Shown here one piece after another: positions 14,591 through 21,100 of a DNA stretch of 23,376 nucleotides. Every line of letters begins with the position of its first letter. The stretch's first letter is position 1. The stretch comes from DASTGO01 sp035719045 (GTDB lineage Bacteria; Actinomycetota; Actinomycetes; Actinomycetales; Kineosporiaceae), in assembly GCA_035719045.1 (NCBI GenBank), contig DASTGO010000054.1:1-23376 (forward strand). Direction: 5' to 3'. The notes beneath the pieces are model-generated. The model was not told where the DNA came from and did no database searches. It was given only the letters and a program-made list of their open reading frames with translations. The translations under genes were made by a program, and so were the position numbers.

Positions 14591-15400
14591 GTGCAGGGGA
14601 CGGAGATCGACCGCGTGAGCGCCAGGGAGTTCGGCGACCAACTGCTGCAGCGCCTGCTCCACCATGCCCAGGACACCGTCCCGGGCGTGGTGGGTGCCGG
14701 CCTGAGCCTGGTCGGTAAGGAGGGGCCGCGCAGCGTGTCCGCGGTCGGGGTGGCGGCGAGCCTGGATCCGCTGCAGTGGGCCCACGGGCAGGGGCCGCTG
14801 CCGGAGGCTCTGGTGACCGGGCGCAGCCTGGTCCTGCCGGGGGCGGCCGGCAGCTTCGAGGTCCTCCGCTGGCCCGCGCTGGCCCAGGCCGTGAGCCGGG
14901 AGGGCATCCCGTGGCCGGCCGGGGTCGTGGTGGCCACCGGGGAATGGGGGGAGGAGACCGATCAGCCGGTGCTGTTCGGGGTGTACACCGAGGTCGCCCC
15001 GCAGTCGGCCCACCTGGCCGAACTGGACCGGTTCGAGGGCCTGCTGGCCAGCGCCCTGGCCGTGGTCGAGTACTGCGCCGGGGAGGAGTTGCGGGCGGAG
15101 CAGATGATCCAGATGGTCCAGTACCGCAGGGTCATCGAGCAGGCGAAGGGCATGGTCATGGCGGCCACCGGGGCGGATGCGGGGGCGGCCTTCAGCACGC
15201 TGGCCCGGGCCAGTCAGCACTTCAACCTCCGGCTGCGCAATCTCGCGGTGGCACTGGTCGAGCATGTCGGCGGCGCCCCGGCTGAGGGCCCGGACGACCC
15301 TGCGCAGATCGTCGTGCCCTCGGTCACCGACCGGCGGACCGCCGCCCAGGTGTGGGCCGCCCTGACCCGGACCCGGCCCCGGGAGCCCACCGCGGGCTGA
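14591..15400 (+). CDS. GAF-ANTAR domain RNA-binding antiterminator
   Basis: The 269-residue protein has an N-terminal GAF-like sensor region (about residues 12-160) and a C-terminal ANTAR domain (about 170-228). The ANTAR signature is clear: YRRVIEQAKGMVM (178-190), then AAFSTLARASQHFNLRLRNLA (about 199-219). ANTAR proteins bind paired hexaloop RNA hairpins and prevent termination. GAF domains sense small molecules or redox state. The GTG at 14591 follows a GGAGG ribosome site about 7 bases upstream. An additional tail of about 40 residues follows the ANTAR domain. The target transcripts are unknown; none with a convincing dual hexaloop was found here. Confidence 0.88.
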   Translation: MQGTEIDRVSAREFGDQLLQRLLHHAQDTVPGVVGAGLSLVGKEGPRSVSAVGVAASLDPLQWAHGQGPLPEALVTGRSLVLPGAAGSFEVLRWPALAQAVSREGIPWPAGVVVATGEWGEETDQPVLFGVYTEVAPQSAHLAELDRFEGLLASALAVVEYCAGEELRAEQMIQMVQYRRVIEQAKGMVMAATGADAGAAFSTLARASQHFNLRLRNLAVALVEHVGGAPAEGPDDPAQIVVPSVTDRRTAAQVWAALTRTRPREPTAG

Positions 15401-15428
15401 CCGGCGGCGTCCGGCCTCCCGGCACCGT

Positions 15429-15445
15429 TAGCCTTGGCTCCCGTG
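15429..15445 (+). promoter_or_regulatory. Leaderless promoter of lysS
   Basis: TAGCCT (15429-15434) lies 8 bases before the GTG at 15443. No ribosome site is present. Confidence 0.55.
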
Positions 15446-16960
15446 ACCGAGCAGCCCACCGCGCCCGACCAGTTCCCGACCGACGCCGACGACCTGCCGG
15501 AGCAGATGCGGGTCCGCCGGGAGAAGCGTCAGCGCCTGCTGGACTCCGGCCGGGAGGCCTATCCGGTGGTGGTCCCGCGCACGCACAGCCTGGCCGAGGT
15601 CCGCGCCGCCCATCCGGATCTGGAGCCCGGGGCGTCCACCGGGGAGATCGTCGGGGTGACCGGGCGGGTGGTCTTCGTCCGCAACACCGGCAAGCTCTGC
15701 TTCGCCACCCTGCAGGAGGGCGAGGGCACCCGGTTGCAGGTGATGCTCTCCCTGGCCGAGGTCGGTCAGGAGAGCCTCGACGACTGGAAGGCCCACGTCG
15801 ACCTCGGCGACCACGTGTGCGTCGAGGGCGAGGTGGTCTCGTCCAAGCGCGGTGAGCTGTCCGTGATGGCCCGGGGCTGGCAGGTGGCGGCGAAGGCCCT
15901 GCGCCCGCTCCCGGTGATGCACAAGGAGATGTCGGAGGAGACCCGGGTCCGGCAGCGTTACGTCGACCTGGTCGTCCGGCCCGCCGCGCGCGACGTGGTG
16001 CGCACCCGCGCCGGAGTGGTCCGGGCGCTGCGGGACTCCTTCCACCGCAGGGGTTTCCTGGAGGTGGAGACCCCGATGCTGCAGGTGCTGCACGGCGGTG
16101 CGGCGGCCCGCCCGTTCGTCACCCACATGAACGCCTTCGACCTCGACCTCTACCTGCGGATCGCCCCCGAGCTGTACCTCAAGCGGTGCGTCGTCGGCGG
16201 GATCGAGAAGGTCTTCGAGATCAACCGCAACTTCCGCAACGAGGGCGCGGACTCCTCGCACTCCCCGGAGTTCGCGATGATCGAGGCCTACGAGGCGTAC
16301 GGCAACTACGACACGATGGCCGTCCTGGTACGCGACCTGATCCAGGAGGCCGCCACGGCCGTCTGCGGATCGACCACGGTGACCCTCGCCGACGGGGAGG
16401 AGTACGACCTCGGCGGGCAGTGGCGTGAGGTGACCCTGTACGGCTCGCTGTCCGACGCACTCGGCGAGACCGTCGACGTCACCACGCCGATGGAGGCGCT
16501 GACCCGCTTCGCCGAGAAGTTCGACGTGCCCGTGCTGGGGCACTACGGGCCGGGCAAGCTGGCCGAGGAACTGTTCGAGGCACTGGTCGTCCCGCATCTG
16601 CACGCCCCGACCTTCGTCCGGGACTACCCCGAGGAGACCGCACCCCTGACCCGCGCGCACCGCAGCGTCCCCGGGCTGGCCGAGAAGTGGGACCTCTACG
16701 TGCGCAGCTTCGAACTGGGGACCGCCTACTCCGAACTGGTCGACCCGGTGGTGCAGCGGGAGCGTTTCGTCAAGCAGGCGCTGCTGGCGGCCAAGGGCGA
16801 CCTGGAGGCCATGCAGCTCGACGAGGACTTCCTGCGGGCCATGGAGTACGGGATGCCGCCGTCGGGCGGGTTCGGGATGGGGGTGGACCGGCTGCTGATG
16901 GCCCTCACCGGGCTGGGCATCCGGGAGACCATCCTGTTCCCCCTGGTCAAGCCGGAGTGA
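15443..16960 (+). CDS. lysS: Lysyl-tRNA synthetase, class II (LysS)
   Basis: LysS charges tRNA-Lys with lysine in the cytoplasm. The 505-residue product has an N-terminal OB-fold anticodon-binding domain (about residues 60-155, including GVTGRVVFVRNTGKLCFATLQ in part). The catalytic class II core follows: a motif 1 region around RGFLEVETPMLQ, motif 2 FEINRNFRNEGADSSHSPEF, and motif 3 GGFGMGVDRLLMALTG near the C-terminus. The segment YSELVDPVVQRERF is the lysine-pocket region. The GTG at 15443 is chosen over a TTG at 15434 because the latter overlaps the -10 hexamer. In mycobacteria lysS follows panC-panD-coaX; here it follows the ANTAR gene. Confidence 0.96.
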   Translation: MTEQPTAPDQFPTDADDLPEQMRVRREKRQRLLDSGREAYPVVVPRTHSLAEVRAAHPDLEPGASTGEIVGVTGRVVFVRNTGKLCFATLQEGEGTRLQVMLSLAEVGQESLDDWKAHVDLGDHVCVEGEVVSSKRGELSVMARGWQVAAKALRPLPVMHKEMSEETRVRQRYVDLVVRPAARDVVRTRAGVVRALRDSFHRRGFLEVETPMLQVLHGGAAARPFVTHMNAFDLDLYLRIAPELYLKRCVVGGIEKVFEINRNFRNEGADSSHSPEFAMIEAYEAYGNYDTMAVLVRDLIQEAATAVCGSTTVTLADGEEYDLGGQWREVTLYGSLSDALGETVDVTTPMEALTRFAEKFDVPVLGHYGPGKLAEELFEALVVPHLHAPTFVRDYPEETAPLTRAHRSVPGLAEKWDLYVRSFELGTAYSELVDPVVQRERFVKQALLAAKGDLEAMQLDEDFLRAMEYGMPPSGGFGMGVDRLLMALTGLGIRETILFPLVKPE

Positions 16961-16995
16961 TCAGCGCGGCCGGCCGGTCGGGCCGGTCCCGCTGA
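16961..16995 (+). terminator. Possible hairpin terminator after lysS
   Basis: TCAGCG (16961-16966) pairs with CGCTGA (16990-16995), with a GC-rich interior that can pair imperfectly. It follows the lysS stop directly. No T tract is present. Confidence 0.4.
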
Positions 16996-17079
16996 CCGCC
17001 CCCGGCGGCCAGATGCGGTACGGATGTGATTCCCGTGAGGGCCTGCCACCCGGTACCAGGGGCATCCAGGTCGGGTGCG

Positions 17080-17095
17080 TATCCTCGACGCCGTG
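17080..17095 (+). promoter_or_regulatory. Leaderless promoter, TATCCT
   Basis: TATCCT (17080-17085) lies 7 bases before the GTG at 17093. Confidence 0.55.
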
Positions 17096-17395
17096 TGGGA
17101 GGTCGTCGCAGCCATCGTGCCCAGTGCGGGCATCCTGTTCCTGTTCTGGCGCGCGCTGAAGGCGATGATCGAGGCGGACCGCCGGGAGCGCGCGGCTGAG
17201 GCCAGGTGGAACCGCGAGCACGGGATCACCCCGGCCCGCTCCGCCGCCGCGAGCCCCACGGACGCCGGGGACACCCAGGACGCCGGGGACACCCAGGACG
17301 CCGGGGACACTGTGGACGCCGCGCGTCCCGCCCCTGCCGATGCTGCCGCTGCCGAGACCGGCACCCCCGGTGAGGGCGGCTCCGCCGCAGGCTGA
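17093..17395 (+). CDS. Small single-pass membrane protein
   Basis: The predicted product is 100 residues. A hydrophobic segment at residues 4-22 (VVAAIVPSAGILFLFWRAL) is followed by a charged stretch (KAMIEADRRERAAEARWNREHG) and an acidic, Ala/Thr/Gly-rich tail. The tail is built on an 18-base tandem repeat encoding DAGDTQ. The GTG at 17093 is preferred to the GTG at 17075 because TATCCT sits 7 bases upstream. Its place between lysS and lsr2 suggests a small conserved actinobacterial membrane protein, but I do not recognise a named family. The N-terminal half is the likely functional part; the repeat tail looks recent. Confidence 0.65.
   Translation: MWEVVAAIVPSAGILFLFWRALKAMIEADRRERAAEARWNREHGITPARSAAASPTDAGDTQDAGDTQDAGDTVDAARPAPADAAAAETGTPGEGGSAAG
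17261..17320 (+). repeat. 18-bp tandem repeat in the small membrane protein gene
   Basis: GACGCCGGGGACACCCAG occurs at 17261-17278 and 17279-17296 without change. A slightly changed copy lies at 17297-17314 and a 6-base start at 17315-17320. Confidence 0.9.
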
Positions 17396-18473
17396 CCGGC
17401 CCCTGGTCGGCCTGCCGTCGAACCCCACGCGACCGGTCCCTCGTTTCGTGCCCGGCTGTCCGGCGGCCCGGCCTGGCCGATCGCGCCGCCGCCCCTGGAC
17501 CGGTCGGCCGGCGCCTGACGACCCCCACCGGCCCTGGACCGGTCGGCCCGCGCCGGGGAAGGCCGGTCGGCAGCAGGTCGCGCGTCCGACAGGGGAAGTG
17601 GCCGTCCTCGGTGCGACCGGGCTTTCCCGGCCGCCGGGGCGTAGCGTGACCGGTTCCCGGCAGTATGTGCCGCTTCCTCGGTGATCGTATTCCGGTAGGA
17701 CCGGGGCACCCGATTCCCCCGGGTGCTGAAAGGTGGGTACCGCTTCGGGGCGGGCGGGACGGCCCATTCGGCACCTGGTGGCAGTGGCGGCGATTAGCGG
17801 ACGGATCACGTTACGGGGGGTGTGGCTGCTGTCACGGCTGTTCCGCCGCATTCGTTTTCGCCGCCCTCGGGCACTCCGCGGGTCTGCTGCGGAGGGGCCG
17901 GTCGTCGGCGTTGCCGTTTTCGATGATCCGGGCCGGGGGCCGTCGCCCGGATCCGCACCCGCCGATTCCGCCGACCCGCCGAATCGTCCTGGCCGGCTGA
18001 GCCGAATCGTCCTGCCCGGCTCATTCGGCTCGCCCGTCCATTCCCGGCCCCGGCCGGTCCGTGCGGTCTGCCGGTTCCGCCTCGGTGATTCCTCGTGGCC
18101 GACCCTGGGCAGGGCATCCCTTTCCCTGGTGCCGGCCCCATGCGGAACGCCGCACCGGCGCCGTCCGTGGCCGGTCTGTGGCCGGCAACGGCCCCTGTTC
18201 CGGTAGTCCGGGCCCGGGGGGCGTGGGTCCGTCCGTGGAGGACCGCGCGAGGCCGGGAGGCGGCATCACCGGGCCGGCCGGGGGCAGGGAGCCGGCCGGC
18301 CAATTCCCCGGGGCGGTCCGGCCGGGAATTCGGATTCCCGATCAAGCCTGTTCGCCGGGGTGCGGGCGTCCCGTCCGCTTTCCCTTCCTGATCCACGGTT
18401 TCGGAGCAGGGGGGCGATCGACCGATGATGTCGGATCCCCCGGACGGGTGGTCGTGGAGGCATCACCGGGCGC
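17396..18473. other. Long gene-free stretch upstream of lsr2
   Basis: About 1.1 kb without a convincing gene. Open frames exist on both strands, but they lack recognisable domains, ribosome sites and the strong third-position GC bias of neighbouring genes. Visible structure includes a 17-base direct repeat at 17493-17509 and 17532-17548, a 23-base imperfect tandem repeat (17978-18000 and 18001-18023), an inverted repeat GAGCCGAAT/ATTCGGCTC (17999-18007 with 18023-18031), a GGCCGGC/GCCGGCC stem (18272-18278 with 18291-18297), and competing hairpins at 18302-18340. It may be an extended regulatory region or decayed coding DNA. Confidence 0.5.
17978..18023 (+). repeat. 23-bp imperfect tandem repeat
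   Basis: Two 23-base units beginning GCCGAATCGTCCTG lie head to tail at 17978-18000 and 18001-18023. The second unit also forms the left side of a 9-bp inverted repeat ending at 18031. Confidence 0.75.
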
Positions 18474-18479
18474 CGCGTT

Positions 18480-18547
18480 TTGACATTCGGGGAGTGCTGC
18501 TCGATATTGTTCCAAAGAACTGGCTGGCATTCCTCAAGGAGAAAACA
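18480..18547 (+). promoter_or_regulatory. lsr2 promoter and ribosome site
   Basis: A consensus -35 TTGACA (18480-18485) is followed after 17 bases by GATATT (18503-18508), or after 19 by TATTGT (18505-18510). An AAGGAG ribosome site (18536-18541) stands 6 bases before the ATG at 18548. The patch is distinctly less GC-rich than its surroundings, which also makes it a possible Lsr2 target. Confidence 0.75.
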
Positions 18548-18889
18548 ATGGCCCAGAAGGTCCAGGTCATCCTCGTCGACGACGTCGACGGTGGCGAGGC
18601 CGACGAGACTGTCACGTTTTCGCTTGACGGCGTGAACTACGAGATCGACCTGTCGGAGGCCAACGCGGAGTCGCTGCGCGATGCGCTCGGGGAGTGGATC
18701 GGGCACGCGCGCCGGGTGGGCGGCCGCTCGGGTGGCAAGGGGCGTTCCGGTGGCCGGGCCAAGGCCGCGGCCGCTGCCAAGGCGGACCTGACGGACGTGC
18801 GTTCCTGGGCCCGCGACAACGGGTTCCAGGTCAGCGACCGGGGGCGGGTGTCCTCCGAGGTGCTCGCCGCCTACGAGGCGGCTCACTGA
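18548..18889 (+). CDS. lsr2: Lsr2 nucleoid-associated protein
   Basis: Lsr2 is the actinobacterial H-NS-like protein that bridges AT-rich DNA and silences acquired genes. The 113-residue product has the N-terminal beta-rich dimerisation domain beginning MAQKVQVILVDDVDGGEADE. A basic Gly/Ser/Lys/Arg/Ala linker follows (residues 54-78). The C-terminal DNA-binding domain spans about 79-113, with the minor-groove RGR triad at residues 98-100 in VSDRGRVSSEV. The start is fixed by AAGGAG 6 bases upstream of the ATG. The order lysS-lsr2-clpC is that of mycobacteria, except that two minus-strand genes are inserted here before clpC. Confidence 0.96.
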   Translation: MAQKVQVILVDDVDGGEADETVTFSLDGVNYEIDLSEANAESLRDALGEWIGHARRVGGRSGGKGRSGGRAKAAAAAKADLTDVRSWARDNGFQVSDRGRVSSEVLAAYEAAH

Positions 18890-18950
18890 CTTCCCCGCAC
18901 TTCTGGCTTTCCTGCACTTCCTGGTTTTCCCTGCACTGCAGCGCGCACTT

Positions 18951-18983
18951 CCGGGCGGCGGACGCGAGACGTCCGCCGCCCGG
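18951..18983. terminator. 14-bp perfect hairpin after lsr2
   Basis: Bases 18951-18964 are exactly complementary to 18970-18983 across a 5-base CGAGA loop. It lies between lsr2 and the convergent IclR gene, so it may serve both. Just before it, the heptamer GCACTTC recurs three times (from about 18898, 18914 and 18945) in a degenerate repeat. Confidence 0.75.
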
Positions 18984-19039
18984 TGCGTGTCCGGAGCAGG
19001 GCTCAGGGGCCAGGCTCCACGGTGAGGTGCTGGTCGCTC

Positions 19040-19843
19040 TCAGCCGGCAGCCGTACCGCCGGCCGCCCGCAGGTCCGCTCCGATCGCGGTCGCCGTCTTG
19101 AGCAGGGGAGGCAGCAGTTCCGCCTCGATCCGCTCCGAGGACCAGCGCTGGGCCTGGGCGGAGAGGTTCACCGCGGCCACCACCTGACCGGTCCCGTCGG
19201 TCACGGGGGCGGCCACCGAGCGCAGCCCCTCCTCCAGTTCCTGGTCGACCATGGACCAGCCCTGCCGGCGGACCTGGCGCAGTTCCTCCAGCAGCGTGTC
19301 GGGGTCGGTGACCGTATGGCCGGTGATCGCCCGCAGCCGTGCGGAGGCCAGGTAGCCGGACAGCCACTCGTCGCTGCGGGCCGCCAGCAGCACCCGGCCC
19401 ATCGAGGTGGCATGGGCGGGGAAGCGGGTGCCGACGCTGATCGCCACGGTCATGATGCGCTTGGTCGACACCCGCGCCACATAGACGACCTCGTCCCCGT
19501 CCAGCACCGACACCGATGTGGACTCGTGGACCTGGCTGACCAGCTCCTCCAGGTGCGGCATCGCGACTTCCGGCAGGGTCAGGCTGGACAGGTACGCGTA
19601 CCCCAGTTCCAGGACCCGCGGCCGGAGGGCGAACAGCCGGCCGTCGGTGCGCATGTAGCCCAGCCCGACCAGGGTGTGCAGGAAGCGCCGGGCAGCCGCC
19701 CGGGTCAGGCCGGTGGCGCGGGCCACCTCGCTGAGGGACATCTGGGGATGTTCGGCGTCGAAGGCTCGGATCACGGCGAGCCCGCGCTCCAGGGACTGGA
19801 CCGTCTCGACGGCGGCCCGGTCGGCGGGTGGGATCGCGGTCAC
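19040..19843 (-). CDS. IclR family regulator, PcaR-like
   Basis: The 267-residue protein has an N-terminal winged helix-turn-helix (MSLSEVARATGLTRAAARRF within the first 60 residues) and a C-terminal IclR effector domain (ESTSVSVLDGDEVVYVARV, VGTRFPAHATSMGRVLLA, GWSMVDQELEEGLRSVAAPV). LRPRVLELGYAYLSSL is close to the Pca/Pob branch of the family, which controls protocatechuate and other aromatic-acid pathways. No such catabolic genes are in the window. The GTG at 19843 is chosen because the family begins here and CAGACT lies 6 bases upstream; the open frame continues far upstream but is a shadow. An inverted repeat (19863-19875) just upstream may be its own operator. Confidence 0.85.
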   Translation of the reverse strand: MTAIPPADRAAVETVQSLERGLAVIRAFDAEHPQMSLSEVARATGLTRAAARRFLHTLVGLGYMRTDGRLFALRPRVLELGYAYLSSLTLPEVAMPHLEELVSQVHESTSVSVLDGDEVVYVARVSTKRIMTVAISVGTRFPAHATSMGRVLLAARSDEWLSGYLASARLRAITGHTVTDPDTLLEELRQVRRQGWSMVDQELEEGLRSVAAPVTDGTGQVVAAVNLSAQAQRWSSERIEAELLPPLLKTATAIGADLRAAGGTAAG

Positions 19844-19862
19844 GGCATCAGTCTGCCCGGTT

Positions 19863-19875
19863 CGCGTCGTACGCG
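19863..19875. promoter_or_regulatory. Candidate IclR autoregulatory operator
   Basis: CGCGT-CGT-ACGCG is a perfect 5-bp inverted repeat with 3-base spacing. It lies 20-32 bases upstream of the IclR start codon and just upstream of the CAGACT hexamer (19850-19855). Autoregulation is common in this family; binding here is an inference. Confidence 0.35.
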
Positions 19876-20160
19876 GTGACCTGCCAGGGACTGCCGGCGG
19901 CCGCAGTGCTGGGGCGGGGCATACCACCTGTCGCCGCCGTCGACGAGGGACCGTCGTCCGGGCGTGGTCCTCGGTGGCGACCTCGTCCAGCGTCCGCACT
20001 GGCCACGGTGAACGCACTGGCCACGGTGAACGCACTGTCGGCGGGGCGCGGGCACTTCGGGGCGGACGCGCCGGGTGGCTGTCGTGAACTGCCCGCACCT
20101 GCCGTGCCGCGAGGGGCCCGGGCCGGGGAAGATGCCGCGAGGGCCCGGGCCCGGGGTCCG
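19876..20160. other. Repeat-rich spacer between usp and the IclR gene
   Basis: No gene is supported. GCACTGGCCACGGTGAAC is repeated exactly at 19996-20013 and 20014-20031, with a 6-base start of a third copy. A further imperfect repeat with a period of 28 bases begins at 20105 and 20133, both copies starting TGCCGCGAGGG. The second copy contains the 12-bp palindrome GGGCCCGGGCCC, which could act as a terminator for usp on the minus strand. Confidence 0.55.
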
Positions 20161-20568
20161 TCAGTGGCCGGGGGTGGCCTTGACGGCGAGCACGGGGCAG
20201 TCGGCGGTGAGCAGGATGTGCTGGGAGTTGCTGCCGAGGATCAGCTTGCCGACCGGGCTGCGCCGCCGCAGACCGATCACGATCACGTCGGCCTGGACCT
20301 CGGACGCCACGGCGAGCAGGTCGTCCACGGGTTCGCGGCCCAGGGCCAGGTCCCGCACGTCGACGGTCACACCGTCCCCGGACAGCCGTCCCCGGATGGC
20401 GTCGAGGTCGTCCTGAACGGTGGCGACCTGCTCGGCCTGCTCGTCCGCCCCGCCCCGGCTGGAGTGCACGACCACCAGGGACGTGGCACGGCGGCGGGCC
20501 TCGTCCTCGGCTGCGGCGAGGGCTGCGCGTCCTTCGGGGGTCGGGATGTAGCCGACGACGACGGGCAT
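20161..20568 (-). CDS. Universal stress protein (UspA family)
   Basis: The 135-residue single-domain protein starts MPVVVGYIPTPEGRAALAAA. It has the family core VVVHSS after strand 2 and ends in the nucleotide-binding loop ADVIVIGLRRRSPVGKLILG, followed by SNSQHILLTADCPVLAV, which fits the G-x2-G-x9-G(S/T) ATP-binding pattern only loosely (the second glycine is Arg). It is probably a stress or persistence protein induced by starvation or hypoxia. The ATG at 20568 is chosen because GGAAAGG lies about 7 bases upstream and family homology begins there. It faces away from clpC across a shared upstream region of 532 bases. Confidence 0.85.
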   Translation of the reverse strand: MPVVVGYIPTPEGRAALAAAEDEARRRATSLVVVHSSRGGADEQAEQVATVQDDLDAIRGRLSGDGVTVDVRDLALGREPVDDLLAVASEVQADVIVIGLRRRSPVGKLILGSNSQHILLTADCPVLAVKATPGH

Positions 20569-21100
20569 CAGGGTGCCTTTCCGGTGCGGGGGTGTCCGGA
20601 CGGTGATCAAAGCCGGGCACATCATCTCTTCCCCGTCGGTCGCGACCCAGGACCGGAAGGCCCGGCGGGGACGGGTCTGGCCTGCCGGCACCGGATCCGG
20701 TTCGGCGGCGCCGGCCCATGTCGAGGCGTTCACCGAGCCCCGCTGGGGGACGATCCGCAGTGGGCACCGAGGACGTCCCCGCGCAACCGCGGGCCGCGCC
20801 GACAAACAGGCCCTTGGACCTGGCGGGGGCTGGTGGGCGGCCCATGAAACTGGGCGTATCCGTTACAAACACCCTGGGTGAAGTCGATATGCCCGGTATC
20901 AGGCGCTTCCGCCACGAGCGAACAGGGGCGTGGACACCGTTCGGCGAGGAACACGAAAGTCCAGGTCACCGTTGGTCGATGGACGGGTACCGGGGGAATC
21001 TCTCCGTCGCCGCGGGGTGATTGCGTCGGTACCGACAGATAGCATCGACAAGGTCAGCCGGAGGACCTCCGTCCACCGCACGACCGCACGAGGAGCGCAG
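20569..21100. promoter_or_regulatory. Divergent region between usp and clpC
   Basis: No gene is supported. Seen signals are a GCCCA/TGGGC hairpin (20840-20844 with 20851-20855), a palindrome CACCC-T-GGGTG (20870-20880), a less GC-rich stretch about 20845-20905, and TAGCAT (21040-21045) as a possible -10 for clpC. GAGGAG (21090-21095) is the clpC ribosome site. No clear HspR inverted repeat or sigma-H promoter was found. Confidence 0.45.

Noticed and set aside
17665..18396. Open frames on both strands upstream of lsr2 (for example 17733-18206 plus and 17806-18396 minus)
   Set aside because: No recognisable domain, weak third-position bias, no ribosome site, and low-complexity translations.
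19040..20872. A 610-codon open frame on the minus strand covering IclR and the whole usp region
   Set aside because: Only the last 267 codons show IclR homology; the rest overlaps usp in another frame and is Arg/Pro/Gly-rich noise.
20990..21045. Sigma-H type promoter (GGAAT...GTT) or HspR repeat for clpC
   Set aside because: GGAAT at about 20996 has no GTT at the right distance, and no paired CTTGAGT/ACTCAAG is present.
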